Assembly: GCF_963853665.1 (NCBI RefSeq)
Contig: NZ_OY970459.1
Location: 1,116,001 to 1,180,000 of the forward strand
DNA from: Mycobacterium decipiens
Lineage (GTDB): Bacteria > Actinomycetota > Actinomycetes > Mycobacteriales > Mycobacteriaceae
Direction: 5' to 3'
Length of the DNA stretch: 64,000 nt
Under the pieces are notes generated by a model that was given only the letters and a program-made list of their open reading frames with translations, did no database searches and was not told where the DNA came from. The position numbers and the translations under genes were made by a program. This document shows positions 33,421 through 40,734 of this stretch, one piece after another (positions within the stretch are counted from its first letter, which is position 1; every line of letters starts with the position of its first letter).

Positions 33421-34574
33421 TCGTCCGTGTCTCGCCGCCACTCGCCATTGACCATGACGGCGGCCACTCGCAAATCATGGTCCAGCACAACAAGATTCGC
33501 GTCAAAGCCGACCCGGAGGATACCCACTCGCCCGAGCCCCAGCGTGGCGGCCGGCGTCGCCGCGGTCATCCGCACCGCGGCGGCAAGTGCGACATCGGGA
33601 TCCGAACCGAGCCCAGCCACCAGACGGAATAGTTGATCCATGGTCGCGGTGCTCCCGGCGAGGGTCGACGTCCCGCTCATCCGCGCCACGCCCGACTCGA
33701 CCTCGATCGGTACCGTGCCGACCCGAAAGAGTCCATCGCCGCAACCGGCCGCGGCGATCGCGTCGGTGACCATGGCTACCCGGTCGGGACCCGCGGCCGC
33801 GATCACCGCGCCCAGCATGGCGGGGTGGACATGCACACCGTCGGCGATGAGCTCCACCGTCACCCGACGGTCCTGCAGCAAGGCCAGCGCGGGTCCGGGC
33901 TCGCGATGGTCCAGTGGCGGCATCCCGTTGAACAGATGGGTGGCGACGGTGGCACCCATGCCGATGGCCTGTGTGGTCTGCTCGAAGGTCGCGTCCGTAT
34001 GTCCCACGGCGACAAGAACTCCCGCGTCCGCAAAACGGCGGATCGCGGCGTGGCTCCCGGGCAGCTCGGGTGCCAGTGTGACCATCCGGAGGGTGCCGTC
34101 GGCGACGGCGAGCAGGGCGTCGATCTCGGCGGGGTCCGGATCACGTAGCTGCGTGCGATCGTGGACTCCGCACCGCGCTTCGCTCAGCCAGGGCCCCTCC
34201 AGGTGGATGCCGGCGACGGTGCCCGGCCGGCCGCGGTGGATGGTCTCGGCGAGTCTGGCCACGGCAGCGATCAGTTGAGCGGGCGCGACGGTGACCAGAC
34301 TGGCCAGCGTGGTCGTGGTGCCGTGTCGCAGATGGAACTCGGCGGCGCGGGCGACTTCCTGGGCGGTGCCCTCGGTGAAGGACGCGCCTCCGCCGCCGTG
34401 CACGTGCATATCGACAAAGCCGGGAACGACAACGGAGTCGGGAAGATCCACATCGACGGGCGCAGGCGGCGTTCCGGCCCCGCAGCCGACCACGTGTCGA
34501 CCCGCCGTCTGCACCCACCCCGGTCGGCAGATCCGGTGGTCGATGGCAACCGCGCCCGCGCGAATCAGCGTCAC
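33417..34574 (-). CDS. nagA: NagA, N-acetylglucosamine-6-phosphate deacetylase
   Basis: This 385-residue amidohydrolase-superfamily enzyme removes acetate from GlcNAc-6-phosphate during recycling of cell-wall amino sugars. It starts VTLIRAGAVAIDHRICRPGW. The metal-binding motif is GFVDMHVHGGGGASF (about residues 51-65). Further ligands lie in GIHLEGPWLSEARCGVH, VAVGHTDATFEQT and THLFNGMPPLDHREPG, and the catalytic Asp in MVTDAIAAAGCGDG. The GTG at 34574 overlaps the sugI stop (GTGA, 34571-34574), which shows coupling and rejects longer upstream frames. Being co-transcribed with a sugar permease suggests uptake followed by processing. Confidence 0.94.
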   Translation of the reverse strand: MTLIRAGAVAIDHRICRPGWVQTAGRHVVGCGAGTPPAPVDVDLPDSVVVPGFVDMHVHGGGGASFTEGTAQEVARAAEFHLRHGTTTTLASLVTVAPAQLIAAVARLAETIHRGRPGTVAGIHLEGPWLSEARCGVHDRTQLRDPDPAEIDALLAVADGTLRMVTLAPELPGSHAAIRRFADAGVLVAVGHTDATFEQTTQAIGMGATVATHLFNGMPPLDHREPGPALALLQDRRVTVELIADGVHVHPAMLGAVIAAAGPDRVAMVTDAIAAAGCGDGLFRVGTVPIEVESGVARMSGTSTLAGSTATMDQLFRLVAGLGSDPDVALAAAVRMTAATPAATLGLGRVGILRVGFDANLVVLDHDLRVAAVMVNGEWRRDTDD

Positions 34575-35944
34575 GGTGCTTTCTCGGCGGTGGATTGCTC
34601 GCCGGGCCAGCGGCCGCCGTTCTCCCAGAAATGTCGGATCTCCTCGAGTTGGCGGCCTTTGGTCTCCGGCGCAAACCGGTGGACCACACCAAACGCGACC
34701 AACGCGAAGAACCCGAACACCGCGAAAACGCCTGCGCCGCCCAGCAGACGCAGCATCGTGAGGGAAAACCCGGCAACGATCGCGTTGGCGGTCAGGTTGC
34801 AGGTAAGCATCGTGCTCGACCCCAGCGACCGCAGGCGAGTTGGGAAGGCTTCGCCGGCGTATACCCATGCCAGCGAACCGAACCCATAGTTGAAGCCGAC
34901 GATGAACAGCAATACGCCAACGAACCCGAACATCAGCGCAGGGCCACCGTCCTGGCCGGAGTCGCGCGCGAACACGGCGATCAGCACGGTGTCCGCCGCA
35001 ATCATCATGGTGATGCCCGACAACAGGATTGGTCGTCGGCCCATCCGGTCAACGAGAACCAGCGAGGTGCATACCGCCGCCAAGGCGGCCACCTGCACCA
35101 TTGCCGGCAGACCCAACAGCGCGAAGTAGCCGGTGAAGCCCATGGCTTGGAACAGCCGGGGACCGTAGTAGATGATCGCGTTGATGCCGGTGATCTGGAC
35201 AAGAACGCCGAGCGCGATCACAAACGCGGTGGCCCGTAGGTATGGCCGCCGCAGCATCTCGGACACCCGGCCCCTGCCTTCGCGCAGGGCGCTGGTCATC
35301 TCGGCCAGCTCCTGTTCGACTCGGGCCTCGGGGTTCCCGCGCAGCAGGGCCTGGCGGGCGTCGGCCACCCGCCCCTTGAGCAGGTACCACCGAGCGGTGT
35401 CTGGCATGCGAATCAACAACGGCACCAGGAGCGTCGCGGGTACCGCGGCCAGCCCCAGCATCCACCGCCAGCTGTGCGTGCCGGCGAGCAGGTAACCAAC
35501 CGAATAGCCGAGGATGATGCCGCTGACCGTCGCCAGTTGGTAGGCGGTCACCAACGATCCGCGCACCGGCGCCGGTGCCAGTTCCGCGACGTATACCGGC
35601 ACCACCACCACCGATACGCCGATGCACACACCTAGCAGGACTCGCGCTGTCAGCAGCATCGGCATCGAGACCGAGATCGCGCCTAGCAGTGCGAACGTCG
35701 CGTAGCCGACAAGAATCAGCACCGTCGACTTCTTTCGCCCGATCGCGTTGGCGAGCACACCACCGGCGAGCGCCCCGGCGATCTGGCCGATCACCACCAT
35801 GCTGGTCAGCAGTTCTTGTTGGCGCGTGGCGAGGCCGAAATCCTCGGTGATGAACAGCAGCGCGCCCGCGATTATGGAAAGGTCGTATCCGTAGATGACC
35901 CCGACGCTGGCCGCGGTGAGCCCGACCAGCAATCCCCGTCGCAC
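34571..35944 (-). CDS. sugI: SugI, major-facilitator sugar transporter
   Basis: This 457-residue MFS permease of the sugar-porter family has twelve predicted helices. Diagnostic motifs are GYDLSIIAGALLFI in helix 1, GGVLANAIGRKKSTVLILVG (the G-R-K/R loop 2-3), and RVLLGVCIGVSVVVVPVYVAELAPAPVRG, which holds the sugar-porter PxYxxExAPxxxRG signature. DRMGRRPIL marks loop 8-9, and RFAPETKGRQLEEI is the PETKG motif after helix 12. The substrate is unknown; linkage to nagA suggests an amino sugar or hexose. The start is GTG at 35944, 7 bp after the small PH-like gene, and its stop overlaps nagA. Confidence 0.93.
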   Translation of the reverse strand: MRRGLLVGLTAASVGVIYGYDLSIIAGALLFITEDFGLATRQQELLTSMVVIGQIAGALAGGVLANAIGRKKSTVLILVGYATFALLGAISVSMPMLLTARVLLGVCIGVSVVVVPVYVAELAPAPVRGSLVTAYQLATVSGIILGYSVGYLLAGTHSWRWMLGLAAVPATLLVPLLIRMPDTARWYLLKGRVADARQALLRGNPEARVEQELAEMTSALREGRGRVSEMLRRPYLRATAFVIALGVLVQITGINAIIYYGPRLFQAMGFTGYFALLGLPAMVQVAALAAVCTSLVLVDRMGRRPILLSGITMMIAADTVLIAVFARDSGQDGGPALMFGFVGVLLFIVGFNYGFGSLAWVYAGEAFPTRLRSLGSSTMLTCNLTANAIVAGFSLTMLRLLGGAGVFAVFGFFALVAFGVVHRFAPETKGRQLEEIRHFWENGGRWPGEQSTAEKAP

Positions 35945-35951
35945 GACCGGG

Positions 35952-36275
35952 TCAGCCGACCCGGGACTTCAGCAACTCGATGACCTTTTCCGGGTCCTCG
36001 GGTGTGATGCACGGGCGCACCCTGGCGCCCACATCGAGGATCAGCAGCGTCCCCTTGCTTCCCCGGTGCATGTCCAGGGGGAACCAATACCGCGGGTCGC
36101 CCGCCCCCCAGTAGCGGCCCTTGCCGGATAACCAGCCCATCGGCGCTGCCTTGACGCCCCGAATGTCGCTATAGGCGACCCGCTTGGAGCTGGCGAAGGG
36201 GAAGTAGTAGCGGCGGATGGTGATGCCGTCCTCATCCAGCGTCAGGCCGGCATCCTCATACAGGGCTTCAGTCAC
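35952..36275 (-). CDS. Small PH-like domain protein upstream of sugI
   Basis: This 107-residue cytosolic protein begins VTEALYEDAGLTLDEDGITI. The pattern of alternating strands, RRYYFPFASSKRVAYSDIRG (first strands of a bacterial PH domain), RYWFPLDMHRGSKGTLLILD and a C-terminal helix TPEDPEKVIELLKSR, fits a bacterial pleckstrin-homology-like fold. No enzyme motif is seen. It lies 7 bp before sugI, so it is probably the first gene of a PH-sugI-nagA operon, with dacB1 convergent in sense of function only (same strand, 68 bp upstream). The GTG at 36275 begins the conserved sequence. I do not recall an annotated H37Rv gene at this place. Confidence 0.75.
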   Translation of the reverse strand: MTEALYEDAGLTLDEDGITIRRYYFPFASSKRVAYSDIRGVKAAPMGWLSGKGRYWGAGDPRYWFPLDMHRGSKGTLLILDVGARVRPCITPEDPEKVIELLKSRVG

Positions 36276-36343
36276 CTCCAAATGGTGACACAGCGGCGTA
36301 GGGGGGTCAACTGCCTGTTCGGCGCCCCATTTTGGTGCCGTTT

Positions 36344-37594
36344 TCAGGGTTGCGGCCGGCGGTTCATCGAGCGCGCGACCATGATCAACCCGAACACAAT
36401 GACCGCGCCGATCACCGCAACACCCACCCGTACCGGCAAAGCATCGGCGGACGACATGAGCCCCGCGGCCTGGTCGCGGTTGGCCAGCCGGCCGGCGGGA
36501 TTGTCTTGCCTGCTGGCCATCAGCGAGGGGTCGGGTTCGATCAGCGTCCCGATCTGCGTGCCCGCGGGGGTGCCAAACCCGTAGTCCAGCAGGTGCGCCG
36601 CCTGCTCCCAAGGCGGGATCGGCTGTCGGGTCCCGTGCAGCAGCACCGCCACCAGCCGCCGGCCGTTGCGATTGGCCGCGCCCACGAAGGTCTGGCCGGC
36701 GTCGTCGGTGTAGCCGGTCTTGCCCCCGAGTGCGCCCGGATAGTTGTAGAGCAGTTGATTGTCGTTCTCCAGCTCGTAGCCCGGATGGTCGCCGTGGCCG
36801 GGGAAGTCGAAGGTGCGGGTCGCGACGATGTCGGCGAAGGTGGGGTTCTGCCAGGCGTACCGGTAGAACAGGCCGATGTCGTAGGCCGAGGTGCTCATGC
36901 CGGGCCCGTCCAGTCCGGACGGCGTGGCCACCCGGGTATCGCGGCCGCCGAGCTTGGCGGCCAGCACGTTGATCTTTTCCAGTGCGGTCGGCATCCCGCC
37001 GAGCTGCACGGCCAGCGCGTGTGCGGCGTCGTTGCCGGAATGCATCAGCAGGCCGTGCAGCAACTGGTTGATGGTGTAGATGCCACCGGCTTGCACGCCG
37101 ACCTTGGTGCCCTCGGCGGCGGCGTCGTCGACGGTTCCGGCGACCGACTTGTTGAGGCTGACCGAGTTGATGGTTGCCATCGCGACCAGCACTTTGATGA
37201 TGCTGGCCGGGCGGTGCCGGCCGTGCGGATCCCGGGCGGCGAGGACGGCGCCGCTGTCCAGGTCCGCCACCAGCCAAGCCTCGGCGGAGATGTCGCCCGG
37301 CACCGGCGGGGTGTTGGGTGCCGCGATGACGCCGCAGCCGCTCAGTGCGTTGCCGCCGACCGGCGTCGGCGGGACTGCCAGTGGCAGCGGCGGTTCACCG
37401 GCGCTGGGAACCTCCGACGAGTCCACCGCGGGCGGGGTGGTCACCTTATACGGGCAACTGGCCGCCCCGCCATTTGCCTCGGCGTTGGGCTCGGCCCGTG
37501 CGATCGGCAGACCCGGCGCGCCCACCATCGCGGTGGGTCCGGCGACCAGGAAAGCCGCTGCGGCCAGGCATGCCGCGGAACGAAAAAGGTGCAT
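36344..37594 (-). CDS. dacB1: DacB1, D-alanyl-D-alanine carboxypeptidase (PBP, S11 type)
   Basis: This 416-residue exported penicillin-binding protein trims the terminal D-Ala of peptidoglycan stem peptides. The signal peptide is [19 protein letters not shown], ending near ARA at about residue 34. A Pro-rich spacer with two cysteines follows. Catalytic motifs are [11 protein letters not shown] (SxxK), [11 protein letters not shown] (SxN) and [11 protein letters not shown] (KTG). A C-terminal hydrophobic segment ([20 protein letters not shown]) followed by a basic tail anchors it in the membrane. The ATG at 37594 starts the signal peptide; earlier in-frame starts give a non-signal extension. 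In H37Rv an aminotransferase (Rv3329) separates it from sigJ; here it does not. Confidence 0.93.
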   Translation of the reverse strand: MHLFRSAACLAAAAFLVAGPTAMVGAPGLPIARAEPNAEANGGAASCPYKVTTPPAVDSSEVPSAGEPPLPLAVPPTPVGGNALSGCGVIAAPNTPPVPGDISAEAWLVADLDSGAVLAARDPHGRHRPASIIKVLVAMATINSVSLNKSVAGTVDDAAAEGTKVGVQAGGIYTINQLLHGLLMHSGNDAAHALAVQLGGMPTALEKINVLAAKLGGRDTRVATPSGLDGPGMSTSAYDIGLFYRYAWQNPTFADIVATRTFDFPGHGDHPGYELENDNQLLYNYPGALGGKTGYTDDAGQTFVGAANRNGRRLVAVLLHGTRQPIPPWEQAAHLLDYGFGTPAGTQIGTLIEPDPSLMASRQDNPAGRLANRDQAAGLMSSADALPVRVGVAVIGAVIVFGLIMVARSMNRRPQP

Positions 37595-37700
37595 CGACTG
37601 TGCAGAGTAGGTGATCAGTGGCCCGATCGCAGGGAGCCGCGCTGTGGCTGGTGGGACAGAAGTTGCAAATGTAGAGATCGTGCCCTTCACCGCATTGCCC

Positions 37701-37758
37701 GCGAGCGTAACGCCACCGCGCATTTCGGCGCCGAACGTCGCCCTGGCGTTACGCTCGC
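37701..37758. repeat. 15-bp perfect inverted repeat upstream of sigJ
   Basis: GCGAGCGTAACGCCA (37701-37715) is exactly mirrored by TGGCGTTACGCTCGC (37744-37758), with 28 bp between. The right arm ends 3 bp before the sigJ ATG at 37762. It could be a regulator-binding site, a hairpin that hides the sigJ start, or a dispersed mycobacterial palindrome. Nothing in the sequence decides between these. Confidence 0.75.
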
Positions 37759-37761
37759 GAT

Positions 37762-38697
37762 ATGCCCGTGGCGCAGCAGGTCACCGACTTTGAGGAGCTG
37801 CGGCCGCATCTCATGTCGGTCGCCTATCGGCTGACTGGAACAGTGGCCGACGCCGAAGACATCGTGCAGGAAGCCTGGCTGCGCTGGGACAGCGCGGCCA
37901 ACGGCCGCGACACCGTTGTCGACCTGCGGGCCTGGTTGACCACCGTCGTGAGCCGGCTGGGTCTGGACAAGTTGCGGTCGGCCGCGCATCGGCGTGAGAC
38001 ATATACCGGCAACTGGCTGCCCGAACCGGTGGTTACCGGAATCGACCGTGCAGACCCACTGTCCGCCGTTGTTGCCCATGAGGATGCCCGGTTCGTGGCG
38101 ATGGTGGTGCTGGAGCGACTCACTCCCGATCAGCGGGTCGCATTCGTACTGCACGACGGGTTCGCCGTGCCATTCGCCGAGGTGGCCGAGGTCTTGGGCA
38201 CCACCGAGGCAGCCGCCCGGCAGCTGGCGTCGCGGGCCCGTAAGTCCCTGGCCGGGACGGCCGCGCGGCCGGCCCTGATATCCCGGCAACCCGATCCCAC
38301 CCACAACGAGGTGGTCGGTCGGTTGATGGCCGCCATGGCCGCCGGTGACTTGGACGCCGTGGTCTCGTTGCTGCATCCCGACGTGACCTTCACCGGGGAT
38401 GCAAATGGCAAGGCGCCTACCGCGGTTCAGGTCATTGTCGGGTCGGACAAGGTGGCCCGGTTCATGTTCGGCTTGGCCCGTCGTTACGGCCCCGCGTTTT
38501 ACTCGGCAAGTCAGTTGGCGTTGGTCAACGGTGAGCTCGGCGCCTATACGCGGGGTACCGCGGACGACGACGGGCACTGGGCGATGCTGCCGCGGATCAC
38601 CGCGATGACCGTGCGCGACGGAAAGGTCTGCGCCCTATGGGATATCGCCAACCCGGAGAAGTTCACCGGCTCTCCGCTGCGTGACCTGTCTGGGTAG
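37762..38697 (+). CDS. sigJ: SigJ, ECF41-type sigma factor with C-terminal SnoaL-like domain
   Basis: This 311-residue extracytoplasmic-function sigma factor has region 2 ([17 protein letters not shown] to [19 protein letters not shown], residues 10-71) and region 4 ([16 protein letters not shown], then the [23 protein letters not shown]). A SnoaL-like fold of about 120 residues follows in place of an anti-sigma factor. The three ECF41 signatures are visible: WLPEP (85-89), a DGGGK-type motif as DANGK (213-217) and NPDKL as NPEKF (297-301). In ECF41 factors the C-terminal domain regulates activity in cis. The convergent neighbour is a carboxymuconolactone-decarboxylase-like protein, the usual ECF41 partner, and it has a matching promoter. 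H37Rv SigJ is 312 aa. Confidence 0.95.
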   Translation: MPVAQQVTDFEELRPHLMSVAYRLTGTVADAEDIVQEAWLRWDSAANGRDTVVDLRAWLTTVVSRLGLDKLRSAAHRRETYTGNWLPEPVVTGIDRADPLSAVVAHEDARFVAMVVLERLTPDQRVAFVLHDGFAVPFAEVAEVLGTTEAAARQLASRARKSLAGTAARPALISRQPDPTHNEVVGRLMAAMAAGDLDAVVSLLHPDVTFTGDANGKAPTAVQVIVGSDKVARFMFGLARRYGPAFYSASQLALVNGELGAYTRGTADDDGHWAMLPRITAMTVRDGKVCALWDIANPEKFTGSPLRDLSG

Positions 38698-39277
38698 CCT
38701 CGGTGAGCCACGGCACGCGGCACGCATCACCGGAGTTGAAGCCCTGTTCGGTGATGCCCAGCGCCGAGTTCATCCGGGCCCGCATGTTCTCCACGCCGAT
38801 CTGGTAGGTCAACTCGATCACGCCGGCCTCGCCGAAGCGGGCCTTCAGGTCGGCGACCTGCTCGTCGGTCACCGAATGCGGGTCGGTGGTCATCGCGTCG
38901 GCGTAGGCGATGGCCGCGCGTTCGTCGTCGGTGAAGGCGGGTGCGGTGGCGTAATTGTCTATGTCCGCGAGCCGTTGCACGTCGAGGCCATCCAGACGCT
39001 GCAGCATGGCTCCGAAGTCCACACACCACGAGCAGCCGATGCTGCGGGCGGTCCAAAACACCGCCAGTTCACGGACACTGGCCGGTAGCTTCCGCGACGC
39101 TGACTGCAGCAGAGTCTCGTGCACGGCTTCGGCAATCAATAGCCGCGGGTGATGGGCGGCGACCGTGAACGGCTCGGGGACCTGGCCGAAGCGCCGCTTG
39201 GCGATCCGGTACATGGCGCGGATCAGCAGGCCGGCGCGCTTCGGGGGCAGGGGTTCGATGCGGGTTTTCTGTGTCAT
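38663..39277 (-). CDS. AhpD/carboxymuconolactone-decarboxylase-like protein, likely SigJ target
   Basis: This 204-residue protein of the CMD/AhpD-like superfamily has a redox CxxC as SIGCSWCVDFG (Cys82 and Cys85). HHPRLLIAEAVHETLL precedes it, and the helix DDERAAIAYADAMTTDPHSV follows. ECF41 sigma factors normally sit beside such a COE gene (carboxymuconolactone decarboxylase, oxidoreductase or epimerase) and activate it. Here the gene ends 35 bp inside sigJ on the opposite strand. Its ATG at 39277 lies 8 nt from a perfect ECF41 promoter match, so the mRNA should be almost leaderless. I recall no orthologue at this place in H37Rv, where IS and moa genes occupy the region. The substrate is unknown; a peroxide or disulphide role is possible. 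Confidence 0.88.
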   Translation of the reverse strand: MTQKTRIEPLPPKRAGLLIRAMYRIAKRRFGQVPEPFTVAAHHPRLLIAEAVHETLLQSASRKLPASVRELAVFWTARSIGCSWCVDFGAMLQRLDGLDVQRLADIDNYATAPAFTDDERAAIAYADAMTTDPHSVTDEQVADLKARFGEAGVIELTYQIGVENMRARMNSALGITEQGFNSGDACRVPWLTEATQTGHAAESR

Positions 39278-39285
39278 ACCCGTCA

Positions 39286-39312
39286 GACGAGGTAGCCGCC
39301 GAATATGTGACA
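39286..39312 (-). promoter_or_regulatory. Predicted ECF41 (SigJ) promoter
   Basis: On the minus strand TGTCACA (39312-39306) is followed after exactly 16 nt by CGTC (39289-39286). This equals the published ECF41 consensus TGTCACA-N16-CGTC. The ATG of the CMD gene lies 8 nt further on. Sequence and spacing match exactly; use by SigJ is inferred. Confidence 0.8.
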
Positions 39313-39397
39313 GAGAATGTCTAGCCGGCCGCCCTGATGTGACGCATCCCAAGAATCCGCCAAGAATTCGCTGAGGAATGTGCCGGAGTCTGCGGTC

Positions 39398-39844
39398 ATG
39401 TCCTACTCGCGAATCGATGCGCTTGGGCGGCTCGAGGACTTCGAGCCCTGGGCACATTCCAACGTTCTGACGGCCAACTCACGGGTGGACCAGGGGCGGA
39501 TACGTGCCGCGGTCGAGGCGGTCTTCGCTGCCCATCCCGCCCTCGGCGCGGTGTTCGAGCCGAGCTTCGACACCTGGACGACTCGCCCAGGTGGCGGATG
39601 GGCTTGGGCGGTGGAGCCCCCGGGAGTTGCAGTGGCTGAGGTGATCGCACGGCAGCGCGCTGGATTCGATATGCGCACCGGGAGATTGTTCGGGGTTTCC
39701 CTGCTCCCCGGGTCACCCGAGCGGCTGGTGCTCTCCGCCAGCTACCTGTGCGTGGACGGGCCGTCCTGGCAAGTCGTGGTCGACGACTTGGTAAAGGAAT
39801 ATGACGGCGGCGTCCTCGTGCCCGAGCCGTCACCCGAAACTTAG
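39398..39844 (+). CDS. Stand-alone N-lobe of a condensation-type acyltransferase domain
   Basis: This 148-residue protein resembles only the first half of a nonribosomal-peptide condensation domain or PapA-type acyltransferase. It has DQGRIRAAVEAVFAAHPALG (early helix and 'HPALR' block), DMRTGRLFGVSLLPG, and the catalytic-loop region LSASYLCVDGPSWQVVVDDL. The HHxxxDG motif is SYLCVDG, so both histidines are lost while Asp-Gly stay. It stops where the second lobe should begin, and no downstream frame continues it. It may be a decayed fragment or a non-catalytic binding protein. ATG at 39398 has a CGGAG site upstream; GTG at 39380 is an alternative. It is divergent from the SigJ-linked CMD gene (120 bp). 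Confidence 0.65.
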   Translation: MSYSRIDALGRLEDFEPWAHSNVLTANSRVDQGRIRAAVEAVFAAHPALGAVFEPSFDTWTTRPGGGWAWAVEPPGVAVAEVIARQRAGFDMRTGRLFGVSLLPGSPERLVLSASYLCVDGPSWQVVVDDLVKEYDGGVLVPEPSPET

Positions 39845-39909
39845 GCCAACCCAACCGCGCTCGCGCATCGTGGCCACCGTTGACGCTGGCAAGAGCGTCG
39901 GTGCCAGTT

Positions 39910-40734
39910 TCAGCGCGAGAACATCAGTGCGCGCTTGACCTCCTGGATCGCCTTGGTCACCTCGATGCCGCGCGGGCAGGATTCGGTGCAGTTGAAGGTG
40001 GTCCGGCAGCGCCACACCCCGTCGACTTCGTTGAGGATGTCGAGGCGTTCGGCGGCGGCCTCGTCGCGGCTGTCGAAGATGAAGCGGTGGGCGTTGACGA
40101 TCGCCGCCGGGCCGAAGTAGCTGCCCTCATGCCAGAACACCGGGCAGCTGGTGGTGCAGCAAGCGCACAGGATGCACTTGGTGGTGTCGTCGTAGCGGGC
40201 GCGGTCGATCGGGCTCTGGATCCGCTCGCGGGTGGGCGGATTGCCGCTGGTGATCAGGTACGGCTTGATTGCCCGGTAGGCATCGAAGAACGGCTCCATG
40301 TCGACCACCAGGTCTTTCTCCACCGGTAGCCCACGGATCGGTTCGACCGTGATGGTCAACCCTTTTCCCGGCTTATTCGGCTTCTTCCCCTCGTTGAGTG
40401 GCAGCAGATCGCGCATCAGCACCTTGCAGGCCAACCGGTTGACGCCGTTGATCCGCATGGCATCCGAGCCACACACGCCGTGCGCGCAGGATCGCCGGAA
40501 GGTGAGCGTTCCGTCCAGATAGCCCTTGATATAGCTGAGTAGGTTGAGCAGCCGGTCGCTGGGCAAACAGGGCACCCGGAAGCTTTGCCAGCCGCCGGTT
40601 GCCGCGAAAGCCTCCGGGTCGTCGGGGTTGAATCGGGCGATCTTCACCGTCACCATCACCGCGCCCTCCGGAACTGGCGGCAAGGGCGGGTCCAAAGTCT
40701 CGACCTGCGGCTCGACAGTTTCCCCTGCGGTCAT
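39910..40734 (-). CDS. sdhB: SdhB, succinate dehydrogenase iron-sulfur subunit
   Basis: This 274-residue electron-transfer subunit of succinate dehydrogenase carries three iron-sulfur clusters. The [2Fe-2S] ligands are in RRSCAHGVCGSDAM (about residues 80-93) with a further Cys in NRLACKVL. The [4Fe-4S]/[3Fe-4S] ligands are in TKCILCACCTTSCPVFW and TFNCTESCPRGIEVTK. Quinone-site residues around the last cluster are conserved. It is the last gene of sdhCDAB, and its ATG overlaps the sdhA stop by one base (TGATG). The N-terminus is about ten residues longer than H37Rv SdhB (263 aa), rich in Pro and Glu. Confidence 0.96.
   Translation of the reverse strand: MTAGETVEPQVETLDPPLPPVPEGAVMVTVKIARFNPDDPEAFAATGGWQSFRVPCLPSDRLLNLLSYIKGYLDGTLTFRRSCAHGVCGSDAMRINGVNRLACKVLMRDLLPLNEGKKPNKPGKGLTITVEPIRGLPVEKDLVVDMEPFFDAYRAIKPYLITSGNPPTRERIQSPIDRARYDDTTKCILCACCTTSCPVFWHEGSYFGPAAIVNAHRFIFDSRDEAAAERLDILNEVDGVWRCRTTFNCTESCPRGIEVTKAIQEVKRALMFSR

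Noticed and set aside
33417..34868. A longer NagA start upstream of 34574
   Set aside because: It would run about 290 bp into sugI and precedes the conserved N-terminus; the GTGA overlap marks the true start.
38663..38697. Overlap of sigJ and the CMD gene as a broken gene end
   Set aside because: Both C-termini carry family features (NPEKF in SigJ), so this is a real 35-bp convergent overlap.
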